Below are positions 7,032 through 15,245 of a stretch of DNA of 64,000 bases, piece by piece; within the stretch, counting starts at the first letter, position 1; each line of letters starts with the position of its first letter. The position numbers and the translations under genes were made by a program. Location: positions 5,217,501 to 5,281,500 of the forward strand of contig NZ_CP020104.1 of assembly GCF_002056795.1 (NCBI RefSeq), given 5' to 3'. This DNA is from Spirosoma aerolatum. GTDB lineage: Bacteria > Bacteroidota > Bacteroidia > Cytophagales > Spirosomataceae. The notes below the pieces were generated by a model. That model had not been told where the DNA came from. It was given only the letters and a program-made list of their open reading frames with translations, and ran no database searches.

Positions 7032-9707
7032 TTATTCCGACCGCAACGATTGTACGGGGTTCATCAACGCGGCTTTTACACTCTGGAAACTAACCGTCAA
7101 TAGCGCAATGGTCACCGACAGCAGACCCGCCAGAGCAAACATCCACCATTCAATATCGATCCGGTAAGCGAAATCCTGAAGCCAGCGGTTCATGGCGTAC
7201 CAGGCCATTGGGCAGGCCAGCACAATGGCCACAAACACCAGTTTCAGGAAGTCCTTGCTAAGCAGTGTAACAATACTGGCGACACTAGCACCCAGCACTT
7301 TCCGAACGCCAATCTCTTTGGTGCGTTGCTCAGCCGTGAAAGCTACCAGACCAAACAGCCCCAAACAGGAAACGAATATCGACAGGATCGAAAAATACAG
7401 AATGATGCAGCCCGTACGCTGTTCGGTCCGATACTGAGCATCCAGATCCTGATCCACAAAGCCAAACTGGAAGGAACTCAGGGGTTCGTATTTTTTATAA
7501 GCGGCCGATAGTCCGGCAATGACTCGCTCGGCCGAAGCGCCCGGCGCGGTTTTCACCAGCATATTGAAATACGGATTGTCGGGACGGAAGCGGAATAGAA
7601 AAGGCTCGATGGAAACACGCAGGGGCCGGAAATGAAAATCTTTCAGTACACCCACTACCCGACCCAACGGCCCCCAGAATCGGATACGCTTGCCAATAGC
7701 CTGTTCGGGCGTCCAGCCCATGCGTTTGGCGGCCGTTTCGTTGATCAGAAATGCACCCATACTGGAGGACGTATCCGACGGGACTCGCCAGGAAAAATTG
7801 CGACCAGCCGCCAGTTGCATACCCGTTGCTGATACAAAATCGGCGTCGACATTCATATTCGTGATCAAAAATGCATCGTTGGGCTGTTGACCCTCCCACT
7901 CAATATTAGAGGAGTTGGTGATGTCTATCAGATTACTTGTCGTGGCCGATACGCGGGCTACACCGGGAAGCTTTTCGACCTCGCGCTTGAGCCGCAGGGC
8001 GTTGAACCGCAGGTCCCCTTTCATCCGAACATACAGGAGCTTCGACTGATCGAAGCCCAGTTTTTTATCCTGAATAAAAGCCAGTTGCCGATAAATTACG
8101 ACGCTCCCGATAGCCAGTGCAATAGCCAGGGTAAACTGCCCCACCACCAGCGACTGCCGGAATCGACGGCCTGACCGCACCGACAATCCGAGCGAGTTCA
8201 CTGTTCCTTTTAACACCTGCACAGGCCGAAACGACGATAGAAAGAAAGCCGGGTAAAGACCCGTCAGTAAACTGACCACCAGAGTTAGTCCGAACAGCGC
8301 CAGCCAGAATATCGGCTCACGAAGAGGCAGTTCCAGGCTTTTAGCCGTCAGATCGTTGAAAAGCGGCATGCTGGTCTGTAACAGCACAAGAGAAATCCCA
8401 ACGGCCAGGCTTGTCATCAGCAATGATTCGCCCAGAAACTGCAGAATCAATCCCGACCGTTTTGCCCCGATTGTTTTTCGTACGCCCACCTCCCGCGCCC
8501 GCTGCGAAGCCCTTGCCGTGGCCAGATTCATAAAATTGACAATGGCAATAAGCAGCACAATAAAGCCCACTGCCAGAAATATACGTACGTACAGAATATC
8601 GCTCCGCTGGCCCCAATCGGTCTGGAAATCAAAAACCGACCGGAGATAAATATCGCGTAACGGTTGCAGATACAGCGTATTCTCTGTATCGCTCTGGTAG
8701 TGTTTGAGTTGCCCACTCAGTTTAGTTTCGAAACGAGCCAGGTCTGCTGACGCATCGGCCAGAGCAGGTTTTAGCAGTATATAGGTGTGGTAGTTGTTGC
8801 TATTCCACTTCTGGCTCCATTCGTCGGTTTTCTCCAGCCATTTGTAGGGCAGCAATACATCGAACTGAAGGTGCGACCGAACAGGCGGATTCTCCGCTAC
8901 ACCCACCAGCGTAAAATGGTCGTCTTTCGTAAAATCAATAGGTTGGCCAATAATTGGTTGTTGCGCCCAGTTCGGGCCAAACAGCCGCTCGGCCATACGC
9001 TCGCTAATGACAATCTCATTAGGGCTCGACAGCGCTTTTTGGGCATTGCCCGCCACCAGTGGAAAATCGAACACACGAAAAAACGAAGGGTCTACAATCA
9101 GCATATCGGTCGCTTCGGCGACTTTCTGTTTATAACCGACCGTCCCCGACCAGCGGCCAATTCGAACGGTCTGTTCCACCTCTGGAAAATCCTTATTGAG
9201 TGTAGGCGCCAGCGGACCGGGCGTAACCGCCACATTATACATCCCGTCGGCCTGTTTCTGGTGCTCAACCACCCGGTAAATCCGATTGAAGTTGGCATGA
9301 AAACGGTCATACTGCCACTCGTCGACGACGTACAGACCAATTGCCATGCAGCAGGCGATCCCCAGCGCCAGCCCGATGCTATTAATAGCCGAATAGCCCT
9401 TATTTTTCAGCAGGGTTCGAAGGGCAATTGTAAGATAACTCCGTAACATAGTTGTCATTGCTGGATTAGGATATTCTCCGAAGCGTCGGTGATACGGCAT
9501 TCCGGCCGTTGGTTTTCGTTTAATAAATTCCGGTCGTACATAGGCCAGCACATCCAGCCAGTAGCGCCCGTTTGCTCTTTTTTCGCCCCGTCGTTTGACG
9601 CGGATAGCGTAACGTTCGTGCAAGTCGCCCAGCACTTCTTCCCGCAGATGCGGAGCACAGAACCAGGTTAGAAGGCGGTCGGCCAGGCGGGGTGGGGTGT
9701 TAGGCAT
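7032..9707 (-). CDS. FtsX/MacB-type ABC permease with permease-prefix domain (array copy A)
   Basis: 891 residues from the ATG at 9705-9707 (MPNTPPRLADRLL); further upstream codons would be encoded by the spacer palindrome. Parts: cytosolic prefix domain (1-~75) with the array-wide LADRLLTWFCA and HLREEVLGDLHERY blocks; first membrane helix (SINSIGLALGIACCMAIGLY); MacB_PCD periplasmic domain; three-helix FtsX domain starting FMNLATARASQRAREVGVRK; a second periplasmic domain; a second FtsX domain (LVAFTAEQRTKEIGVRKVLG); terminal LRSE. It is thus a duplicated-type permease. It is the last gene of the six-permease operon, 64 nt after copy B. No ATP-binding subunit is encoded nearby. Such proteins usually export substrates or transmit mechanical signals; the substrate is unknown. 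Confidence 0.92.
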   Translation of the reverse strand: MPNTPPRLADRLLTWFCAPHLREEVLGDLHERYAIRVKRRGEKRANGRYWLDVLAYVRPEFIKRKPTAGMPYHRRFGEYPNPAMTTMLRSYLTIALRTLLKNKGYSAINSIGLALGIACCMAIGLYVVDEWQYDRFHANFNRIYRVVEHQKQADGMYNVAVTPGPLAPTLNKDFPEVEQTVRIGRWSGTVGYKQKVAEATDMLIVDPSFFRVFDFPLVAGNAQKALSSPNEIVISERMAERLFGPNWAQQPIIGQPIDFTKDDHFTLVGVAENPPVRSHLQFDVLLPYKWLEKTDEWSQKWNSNNYHTYILLKPALADASADLARFETKLSGQLKHYQSDTENTLYLQPLRDIYLRSVFDFQTDWGQRSDILYVRIFLAVGFIVLLIAIVNFMNLATARASQRAREVGVRKTIGAKRSGLILQFLGESLLMTSLAVGISLVLLQTSMPLFNDLTAKSLELPLREPIFWLALFGLTLVVSLLTGLYPAFFLSSFRPVQVLKGTVNSLGLSVRSGRRFRQSLVVGQFTLAIALAIGSVVIYRQLAFIQDKKLGFDQSKLLYVRMKGDLRFNALRLKREVEKLPGVARVSATTSNLIDITNSSNIEWEGQQPNDAFLITNMNVDADFVSATGMQLAAGRNFSWRVPSDTSSSMGAFLINETAAKRMGWTPEQAIGKRIRFWGPLGRVVGVLKDFHFRPLRVSIEPFLFRFRPDNPYFNMLVKTAPGASAERVIAGLSAAYKKYEPLSSFQFGFVDQDLDAQYRTEQRTGCIILYFSILSIFVSCLGLFGLVAFTAEQRTKEIGVRKVLGASVASIVTLLSKDFLKLVFVAIVLACPMAWYAMNRWLQDFAYRIDIEWWMFALAGLLSVTIALLTVSFQSVKAALMNPVQSLRSE

Positions 9708-9715
9708 AGAACGTA

Positions 9716-9756
9716 GGGGTTGGAGCATGGGGACAGGAGCCCTATGCCCCAACCCC
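9716..9756. repeat. Inverted repeat in permease spacer A-B
   Basis: 17-nt arms 9716-9732 and 9740-9756 with two mismatches and a 7-nt loop, filling most of the 64-nt spacer. Rich in GGGTTGG/GCATGGGG words; distantly like the repeats at 12.4 and 17.9 kb. Confidence 0.7.
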
Positions 9757-9771
9757 AATGCTCTATACTAC

Positions 9772-12411
9772 TTATTCCGATCGAAGCGATTTCACGGGGT
9801 TTACCAAAGCCGCTTTAAGGCTCTGGAAGCTAATGGTCATGAGCGTAATGAACATAGCACCAGCACCCGAACCCGCAAAAATCCACCACGATAGTTCAGT
9901 GCGGTATTGGTATTTCTGAAGCCAGTTGTCTAGGAAGTAGTAGGCGATGGGTGTGGCAATGCCGAAAGCGATAATAACCAGTATTATAAAATCTTTCGAT
10001 AATAAACCCCAAAGGTTGAGTACCGAAGCGCCCAGCACTTTCCGAACGCCAATCTCTTTGGTACGTTGCTCGGCTATGAATGATGCCAGACCAAATAAGC
10101 CCAGACAGGAGATGAAAATCGCCAGCACGGCGAAGAACGACGCCAAGGTACCGATTCGCTCTTCGTCGGCAAATTTCTGGTTGTACTCGGCATCGGCAAA
10201 CTTATAATCAAATGGAGCGGTGGGGTTATATTTCTGAAAAACAGGGGCAAACTTACTCACCGCTTCGCTCGCGCTCAGGTTTGGATTCAGCCGGACATTG
10301 ATGAAGTTGCTAGGGAAATTGCTGATGTAAAACAGCGTTTGCCGGGCGGGTTCGTAAGGCGATTCCATCACCATGTCTTTAATGACACCGATGATTTTGT
10401 AACGCAGATTACCTTCCCGGATGATTTTACCCACGGGGTCTTTTAACCCCATAAACTTCGCAGCGGCTTCGTTGATGACCATCGCGGCTGAGTCGGTACC
10501 GAACGCTTTCGAAAAGTCGCGGCCGTCTTTTAATTGCCAGCCGACGGTTTTTCCAAAGTCATACGTCACACCAACGACGGCGAAATCGGGCTGCTGATTC
10601 GGGGCTTTCCCGTCCCAGTCGAAACCGCCGTTTACATTCCAGACGCCCGTTAGTGGGCTTTCTGATTCGGCAGTTTCGATAGCAGCCCCGGTTTCGATCA
10701 GCTCTTTTCGGAAAGCCTCATAATGGTTATGAATATCAGGCGTTGTAGTCTGTACGTAGAGCAGTCCGCTTCGGCTGTAGCCAATGGGCCGGTTTTTAGC
10801 AAACTGAATCTGGCGAAACACGATGATGGTGCCAATAATCAACGCCACCGAAACTGTAAACTGAACTACCACCAGCACCCGACGCGGCAAGGACGCAAAC
10901 CGCCCGACCCGGAAAGTCCCTTTTAACACTTTAACAGGCTGAAAACCGGACAGATACAAGGCTGGATAGCTACCTGCCAACAATCCGGTAAATACCGTAA
11001 AGCCGAGTCCCAGCGCCCAGAAAATGGGATTTGTCCACAGCATGGTCATCTTTTTCGCGGCCACGTCGTTGAAGAAGGGTAAAACCAGTTCCACCAGCAA
11101 TAGCGCCAGCGCAAAGGCAATCAGTACCACCAATAACGATTCGCTCAGAAACTGGCCGATTAACTGGACTCTAACAGAACCGACGGCTTTGCGTATGCCT
11201 ACTTCTTTGGCTCGTTTTTCGCTCCGGGCCGTACTCAGGTTCATAAAGTTGATACAGGCCAGCAGCAGCACAAACACACCGATAATCCCGAATAACCACA
11301 CAAATTGAATCTGCCCACCCATGTTCACGCCGTTTTTAAATTCCGAATACAGGTGCCAGCGACTCATGGGCTGAAGGAAAAGCTGGGGGTTGAATTTGGC
11401 GAGATCCTTACCTCCGTTCCTCAGTTTTACGTCTTTAATCGTTGCCGAAGCCTGCTCCATATCAGCATGATCGGTCAGTTGCACAAAAACCAGAAACGAG
11501 TTATTATCCCACTTTTGCTCCGATCGTTTCACCCAATCCCGTATGGCTACATTCACCTTCCAGGGAACCATATAATCCAGATTGCTGAATTGGGTGTTGT
11601 ATGGCAAATCTTCGTAAACGCCAGTCACTTTTACAGCGAACTGGTTGTCAATTTTCAGCAGTTTCCCCAACGGTTCACCGGTGCCGAAAAAGGCGTTGGC
11701 AACGGATTCCGAAATCATGATGGAGTACGGTTCGTTTAAGCCTGCCCGTGTCCCTTTCAGCATCTTCAGCGAGAGCATATCAGGTGCCTGCGGCTCGATG
11801 TAATTCCCTGTCCGCCAGAATTTCTTATCGCCAAACGACAAAATATGCCCTTCGGTCCAGGACGACAGCAGCACGTGTTTAAACAGTCCGCCGTTACGGT
11901 CAGAGCCGTAGTTTCTCCGCAGTTCACTGGCTACCGGAATAGGAACTGCCCGGCTCGTACTTGTCACATCGTTGATCGTCTGATGCTGCATGACCTGGGC
12001 AATGCGGTCGTAGTTTTGGTGGTATTTGTCGAAGGACAATTCATCGTATATCCATAAACCGATCAGCATCGCCACTGCCAGCCCAACGGCCAGTCCGCCG
12101 ATATTGATAAACGAGTAGGCTTTCTGACGAGTCAGATTGCGAAGGGCGATTTTGATATAGTTCCGTAGCATATCTGTACGTTTTGGGTTGGGGTATTCCG
12201 GTTTCTGTCGTTTTATAAATTCAGGCCGCAGATAGGCCAGCATATCCAGCCAATAGCGCTGGTTCGCATTGGTTTCTCCCCGTCGTTTGACGCGGATGGC
12301 ATAGCGTTCGTGCAAGTCGCCCAGCACCTCCTCCCGCAGGTGAGGAGCACAGAACCAAGTCAAAAGGCGGTCGGCCAGGCGGGGTGGGTTGAAGCGAGGA
12401 GCAGGGGGCAT
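9772..12411 (-). CDS. FtsX/MacB-type ABC permease with permease-prefix domain (array copy B)
   Basis: 879 residues from the ATG at 12409-12411 (MPPAPRFNPPRLADRLL), the start that matches copy D. Same architecture as copy A: prefix domain, MacB_PCD, FtsX (FMNLSTARSEKRAKEVGIRK), second MacB_PCD, second FtsX (SFIAEQRTKEIGVRKVLGAS), end NPVKSLRSE. Copy C is the closest sister by eye: both share LNLWGLLSK in the last membrane region and FAKNRPIGY/FAKNRPVGY before the second periplasmic domain, which suggests a relatively recent duplication. The first eight codons lie inside the left arm of the spacer palindrome. The reading frame is intact; function is inferred from family only. Confidence 0.92.
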   Translation of the reverse strand: MPPAPRFNPPRLADRLLTWFCAPHLREEVLGDLHERYAIRVKRRGETNANQRYWLDMLAYLRPEFIKRQKPEYPNPKRTDMLRNYIKIALRNLTRQKAYSFINIGGLAVGLAVAMLIGLWIYDELSFDKYHQNYDRIAQVMQHQTINDVTSTSRAVPIPVASELRRNYGSDRNGGLFKHVLLSSWTEGHILSFGDKKFWRTGNYIEPQAPDMLSLKMLKGTRAGLNEPYSIMISESVANAFFGTGEPLGKLLKIDNQFAVKVTGVYEDLPYNTQFSNLDYMVPWKVNVAIRDWVKRSEQKWDNNSFLVFVQLTDHADMEQASATIKDVKLRNGGKDLAKFNPQLFLQPMSRWHLYSEFKNGVNMGGQIQFVWLFGIIGVFVLLLACINFMNLSTARSEKRAKEVGIRKAVGSVRVQLIGQFLSESLLVVLIAFALALLLVELVLPFFNDVAAKKMTMLWTNPIFWALGLGFTVFTGLLAGSYPALYLSGFQPVKVLKGTFRVGRFASLPRRVLVVVQFTVSVALIIGTIIVFRQIQFAKNRPIGYSRSGLLYVQTTTPDIHNHYEAFRKELIETGAAIETAESESPLTGVWNVNGGFDWDGKAPNQQPDFAVVGVTYDFGKTVGWQLKDGRDFSKAFGTDSAAMVINEAAAKFMGLKDPVGKIIREGNLRYKIIGVIKDMVMESPYEPARQTLFYISNFPSNFINVRLNPNLSASEAVSKFAPVFQKYNPTAPFDYKFADAEYNQKFADEERIGTLASFFAVLAIFISCLGLFGLASFIAEQRTKEIGVRKVLGASVLNLWGLLSKDFIILVIIAFGIATPIAYYFLDNWLQKYQYRTELSWWIFAGSGAGAMFITLMTISFQSLKAALVNPVKSLRSE

Positions 12412-12489
12412 AGAGCAAGGAGGTAAAGCAAGTAACAAGGGGGCGAACCATAGAGAAGACGCTATGCGCCACGCCCCTTGCTCCTCGCT
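12393..12489. repeat. Inverted repeat in permease spacer B-C (GCGAGGAGCA family)
   Basis: 24-nt arms 12393-12416 and 12466-12489 pair at about 20 positions. The left arm covers the start codon and first codons of copy B, and the right arm reaches into the stop codon of copy C. The same family recurs in spacer D-E. Confidence 0.75.
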
Positions 12490-15121
12490 ATTCAGACCGC
12501 AACGATTTAACCGGGTTCACCAACGCGGCTTTGATACTTTGAAAACTGATTGTCAGGAGCGTAATAACTAAAGCTCCGGCTCCGGTGGCAGCAAAAATCC
12601 ACCACGATGGCTCGGTGCGGTAGGTGTATTTTTGAAGCCAGTTACTGAGGAAGTAGTACGCTACTGGGGTGGCGATACCCAATGCAATAACGACCAGCAT
12701 CACGAACTCTTTGGATAATAATCCCCATAGATTGAGCACACTAGCGCCCAGTACTTTCCGCACACCGATTTCTTTGGTTCGCTGCTCAGCAATAAACGAG
12801 GATAATCCAAAAAGGCCCAGACAACTGATAAAAATGGCCAGCGCAGCGAAGACGGAAGCTAGTTTCCCTACCCGTTCTTCGGCGGCAAATTTCAGGGCAT
12901 ACTCCTGATCGGCAAATTTGTACTCGAACGGAGCTGATGGAATGAGTTTTTTAAAGACTCCTTCGATTTTGGGTAAGGCTTCGCTGGCACTGACCGTTGG
13001 TTTAAGGCGAATATCGATCCAGTTGGTGCCACCATGACCTCGAATCATAAAAATGGTTGGGGCGATCGGCTCGTAGGGCGATTCCATCACCACATCTTTG
13101 ATGACGCCTAAAATTCTATAATTTAAGATCGGCTGGTCCTGAAATTTCCAGCTAACCCGTTCGCCAATCGGCTGCTTCAATCCCATGTACTTAACAGCCG
13201 CTTCGTTGATAACGATACCCGACGAATCGGCTATGAATTCCCGGGAGAAATCGCGGCCCTTCACGAGCTGCCAGCCAACCGTTTTGCCATACTCCGGCGT
13301 TACGACCAGTGTCCCAAAACTATCGTCCAATGACGGGTCTTTGCCTTTCCAGTTAAATCCACCGTTACCCGACCAAACCTCGGTAACCTTTCCCATCGAT
13401 TCGGCTATTTCTTCGACCGCCCCAGTACGCTGGAGTTCGGTTCGGAGCAACTCATGTTTGCCGTAAAAATCACCCGATTTCATTTCCACCATCAATAGCC
13501 CATCGCGGGTATAGCCCACCGGCCGATTCTTGGCAAACTGAATCTGGCGAAACACGATGATGGTACCAATAATCAAGGTAACAGAAACCGTGAACTGTAT
13601 TATTACCAGCGCTTTGCGCGGTATCGATGCAAAACGCCCTACCCGAAAAGTCCCCTTTAGTACTTTAACGGGTTGGAACGAAGACAGATACAAAGCAGGA
13701 TAACTACCGGCAACAAAGCCTGTTAAGCCAATGAAGAGTAGGCTGGCGATCCAGAACCATTGATTCGTCCAGGGAATTACGATCTGCTTGGCAGCTACGT
13801 CGTTGAACCAGGGCAGGGACACATAGGTCAGCAGAAGCGCCAGCACAAAGGCCAGAACAACCACCAAAAACGATTCGCTGAAAAACTGATTCACCAACTG
13901 ACTCCGCACCGACCCTACCGATTTACGAATGCCGACTTCTTTGGCTCGTTTTTCACTACGGGCTGTACTCAGGTTCATAAAGTTGATACAGGCCAGCAGT
14001 AGCACAAAGACTCCAATGATGCTGATGAGCCAGACCATCTGCATTGGCCCTTCGTCGATTTGTCCACGTTTGTAATTGTGCAGATGCCAGTCGCGCATGG
14101 GGAGCATAAAAACTTCTGGCGTTCGTTTGGCTTCTTCCGGAAAATTGGCCAGCTTCTTCATCTCCGCATTTTTGATGTCAGCAGCGACTTTGTCAAAATC
14201 AGCATCGGGGGCTAATTCGGCGTAGATTTTCAGAAAGTGGTTTTGCCAGTCATGCATGGCTTTTTCCTGAATCCAGGGATTATTGGACACCCATAGATCG
14301 AACGGAGCCAGGAATTTGACGTCGTTGAATTGAGCGTTCAACGGTAAATCTTCATACACACCCGTCACTTTCACATCCAGTTTATTGCTGATTTTCATTA
14401 ACTGATTGACGGGATCAATATCGCCAAACAATGCCCTGGCCGTAGACTCGGAAAGTAAAATGGAATGCGGATCTTTCAGCCCGGCCCGTGAACCGTAAAT
14501 CATCTTCAGCGTGAGCATGTCGGGACCAGTAGGCTCCATAAACAATCCTTTCCGGGAAATCTTCGCGTCGCCAGCCGACAGCACATTATCGACATCCCAC
14601 GAGGTAGCGACAATATGCTTAAAATCAGTTTTGTAGTTGGTTTTCAGTTCCGTAATCAGTGGATACTGAACCGACGAATTTACGCCAACGCCATGCTCCC
14701 CATATTCGCGGGTTCGGACCTGTACAATGCGGCTGTAGTTCTGGTGATAGGTGTTGAACGATAGTTCATCATACACCCAAAGGCCGATGAGCATGGCAAC
14801 GGCCATACCAACCGCCAGTCCACCGATGTTGATAGCCGACGAAACCTTATTCCGTGCTAAGTTTCGAAAGGCAATTTTTAGATAATTCCGTAGCATAGTT
14901 GTATTGGTTGGTTGAGGATACTCGTCGGGTTGTCTTCGAATAAATTCGGGTCGAACATAGGCCAGCACATCCCGCCAATAGTACCAGCGAGCTTTGGCTT
15001 CTCCCCGTTGTTTGACCCGTACGGCATAGCGTTCATGCAAATCACCCAGTACCTCCTCCCGCAAATGAGGGGCGCAGAACCAGGTCAGCAGTCGGTCGGC
15101 CAGGCGGGGTGGTGTTTTCAT
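12488..15121 (-). CDS. FtsX/MacB-type ABC permease with permease-prefix domain (array copy C)
   Basis: 877 residues from the ATG at 15119-15121 (MKTPPRLADRLL). An in-frame ATG at 15142 would add seven residues encoded by the spacer repeat and is less likely. Full duplicated-permease architecture with prefix domain (LADRLLTWFCA, HLREEVLGDLHERY), two periplasmic domains and two FtsX membrane domains (FMNLSTARSEKRAKEVGIRK; SSFIAEQRTKEIGVRK), end NPVKSLRSE. Closest to copy B. Its first periplasmic domain has diverged strongly from that of the other copies (RTREYGEHGVGVNSSVQYP), as expected if the array senses or exports different ligands. Confidence 0.92.
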   Translation of the reverse strand: MKTPPRLADRLLTWFCAPHLREEVLGDLHERYAVRVKQRGEAKARWYYWRDVLAYVRPEFIRRQPDEYPQPTNTTMLRNYLKIAFRNLARNKVSSAINIGGLAVGMAVAMLIGLWVYDELSFNTYHQNYSRIVQVRTREYGEHGVGVNSSVQYPLITELKTNYKTDFKHIVATSWDVDNVLSAGDAKISRKGLFMEPTGPDMLTLKMIYGSRAGLKDPHSILLSESTARALFGDIDPVNQLMKISNKLDVKVTGVYEDLPLNAQFNDVKFLAPFDLWVSNNPWIQEKAMHDWQNHFLKIYAELAPDADFDKVAADIKNAEMKKLANFPEEAKRTPEVFMLPMRDWHLHNYKRGQIDEGPMQMVWLISIIGVFVLLLACINFMNLSTARSEKRAKEVGIRKSVGSVRSQLVNQFFSESFLVVVLAFVLALLLTYVSLPWFNDVAAKQIVIPWTNQWFWIASLLFIGLTGFVAGSYPALYLSSFQPVKVLKGTFRVGRFASIPRKALVIIQFTVSVTLIIGTIIVFRQIQFAKNRPVGYTRDGLLMVEMKSGDFYGKHELLRTELQRTGAVEEIAESMGKVTEVWSGNGGFNWKGKDPSLDDSFGTLVVTPEYGKTVGWQLVKGRDFSREFIADSSGIVINEAAVKYMGLKQPIGERVSWKFQDQPILNYRILGVIKDVVMESPYEPIAPTIFMIRGHGGTNWIDIRLKPTVSASEALPKIEGVFKKLIPSAPFEYKFADQEYALKFAAEERVGKLASVFAALAIFISCLGLFGLSSFIAEQRTKEIGVRKVLGASVLNLWGLLSKEFVMLVVIALGIATPVAYYFLSNWLQKYTYRTEPSWWIFAATGAGALVITLLTISFQSIKAALVNPVKSLRSE

Positions 15122-15129
15122 GAGTTTAT

Positions 15130-15241
15130 GTAGAGACGACATACCTGGCGTCTCATTGGCGTCAGCAATTTGTTATGTCAGCAATAAACCATCCGGCAGG
15201 TGGGCCATCCGGTCAGGAGACGCCAAGGATGGCGTCTCTAC
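15130..15241. repeat. REPIN-like inverted repeat in permease spacer C-D (GAGACGCC family, copy 1)
   Basis: 25-nt arms 15130-15154 and 15217-15241 pair at 22 positions, and each arm is itself a small palindrome (GAGACGCC / GGCGTCTC). The centre shares GCGTCAGCAATT and AACCATCCGG with the second copy at 36071-36150 but carries about 30 extra bases. Confidence 0.8.
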
Positions 15242-15245
15242 AAGG

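Noticed and set aside
8787..9446. 219-codon plus-strand frame opposite permease A
   Set aside because: Antisense shadow of a well-supported permease gene; no domain features. The same holds for long antisense frames at 27259-27831, 42857-43336 and 47836-48369.
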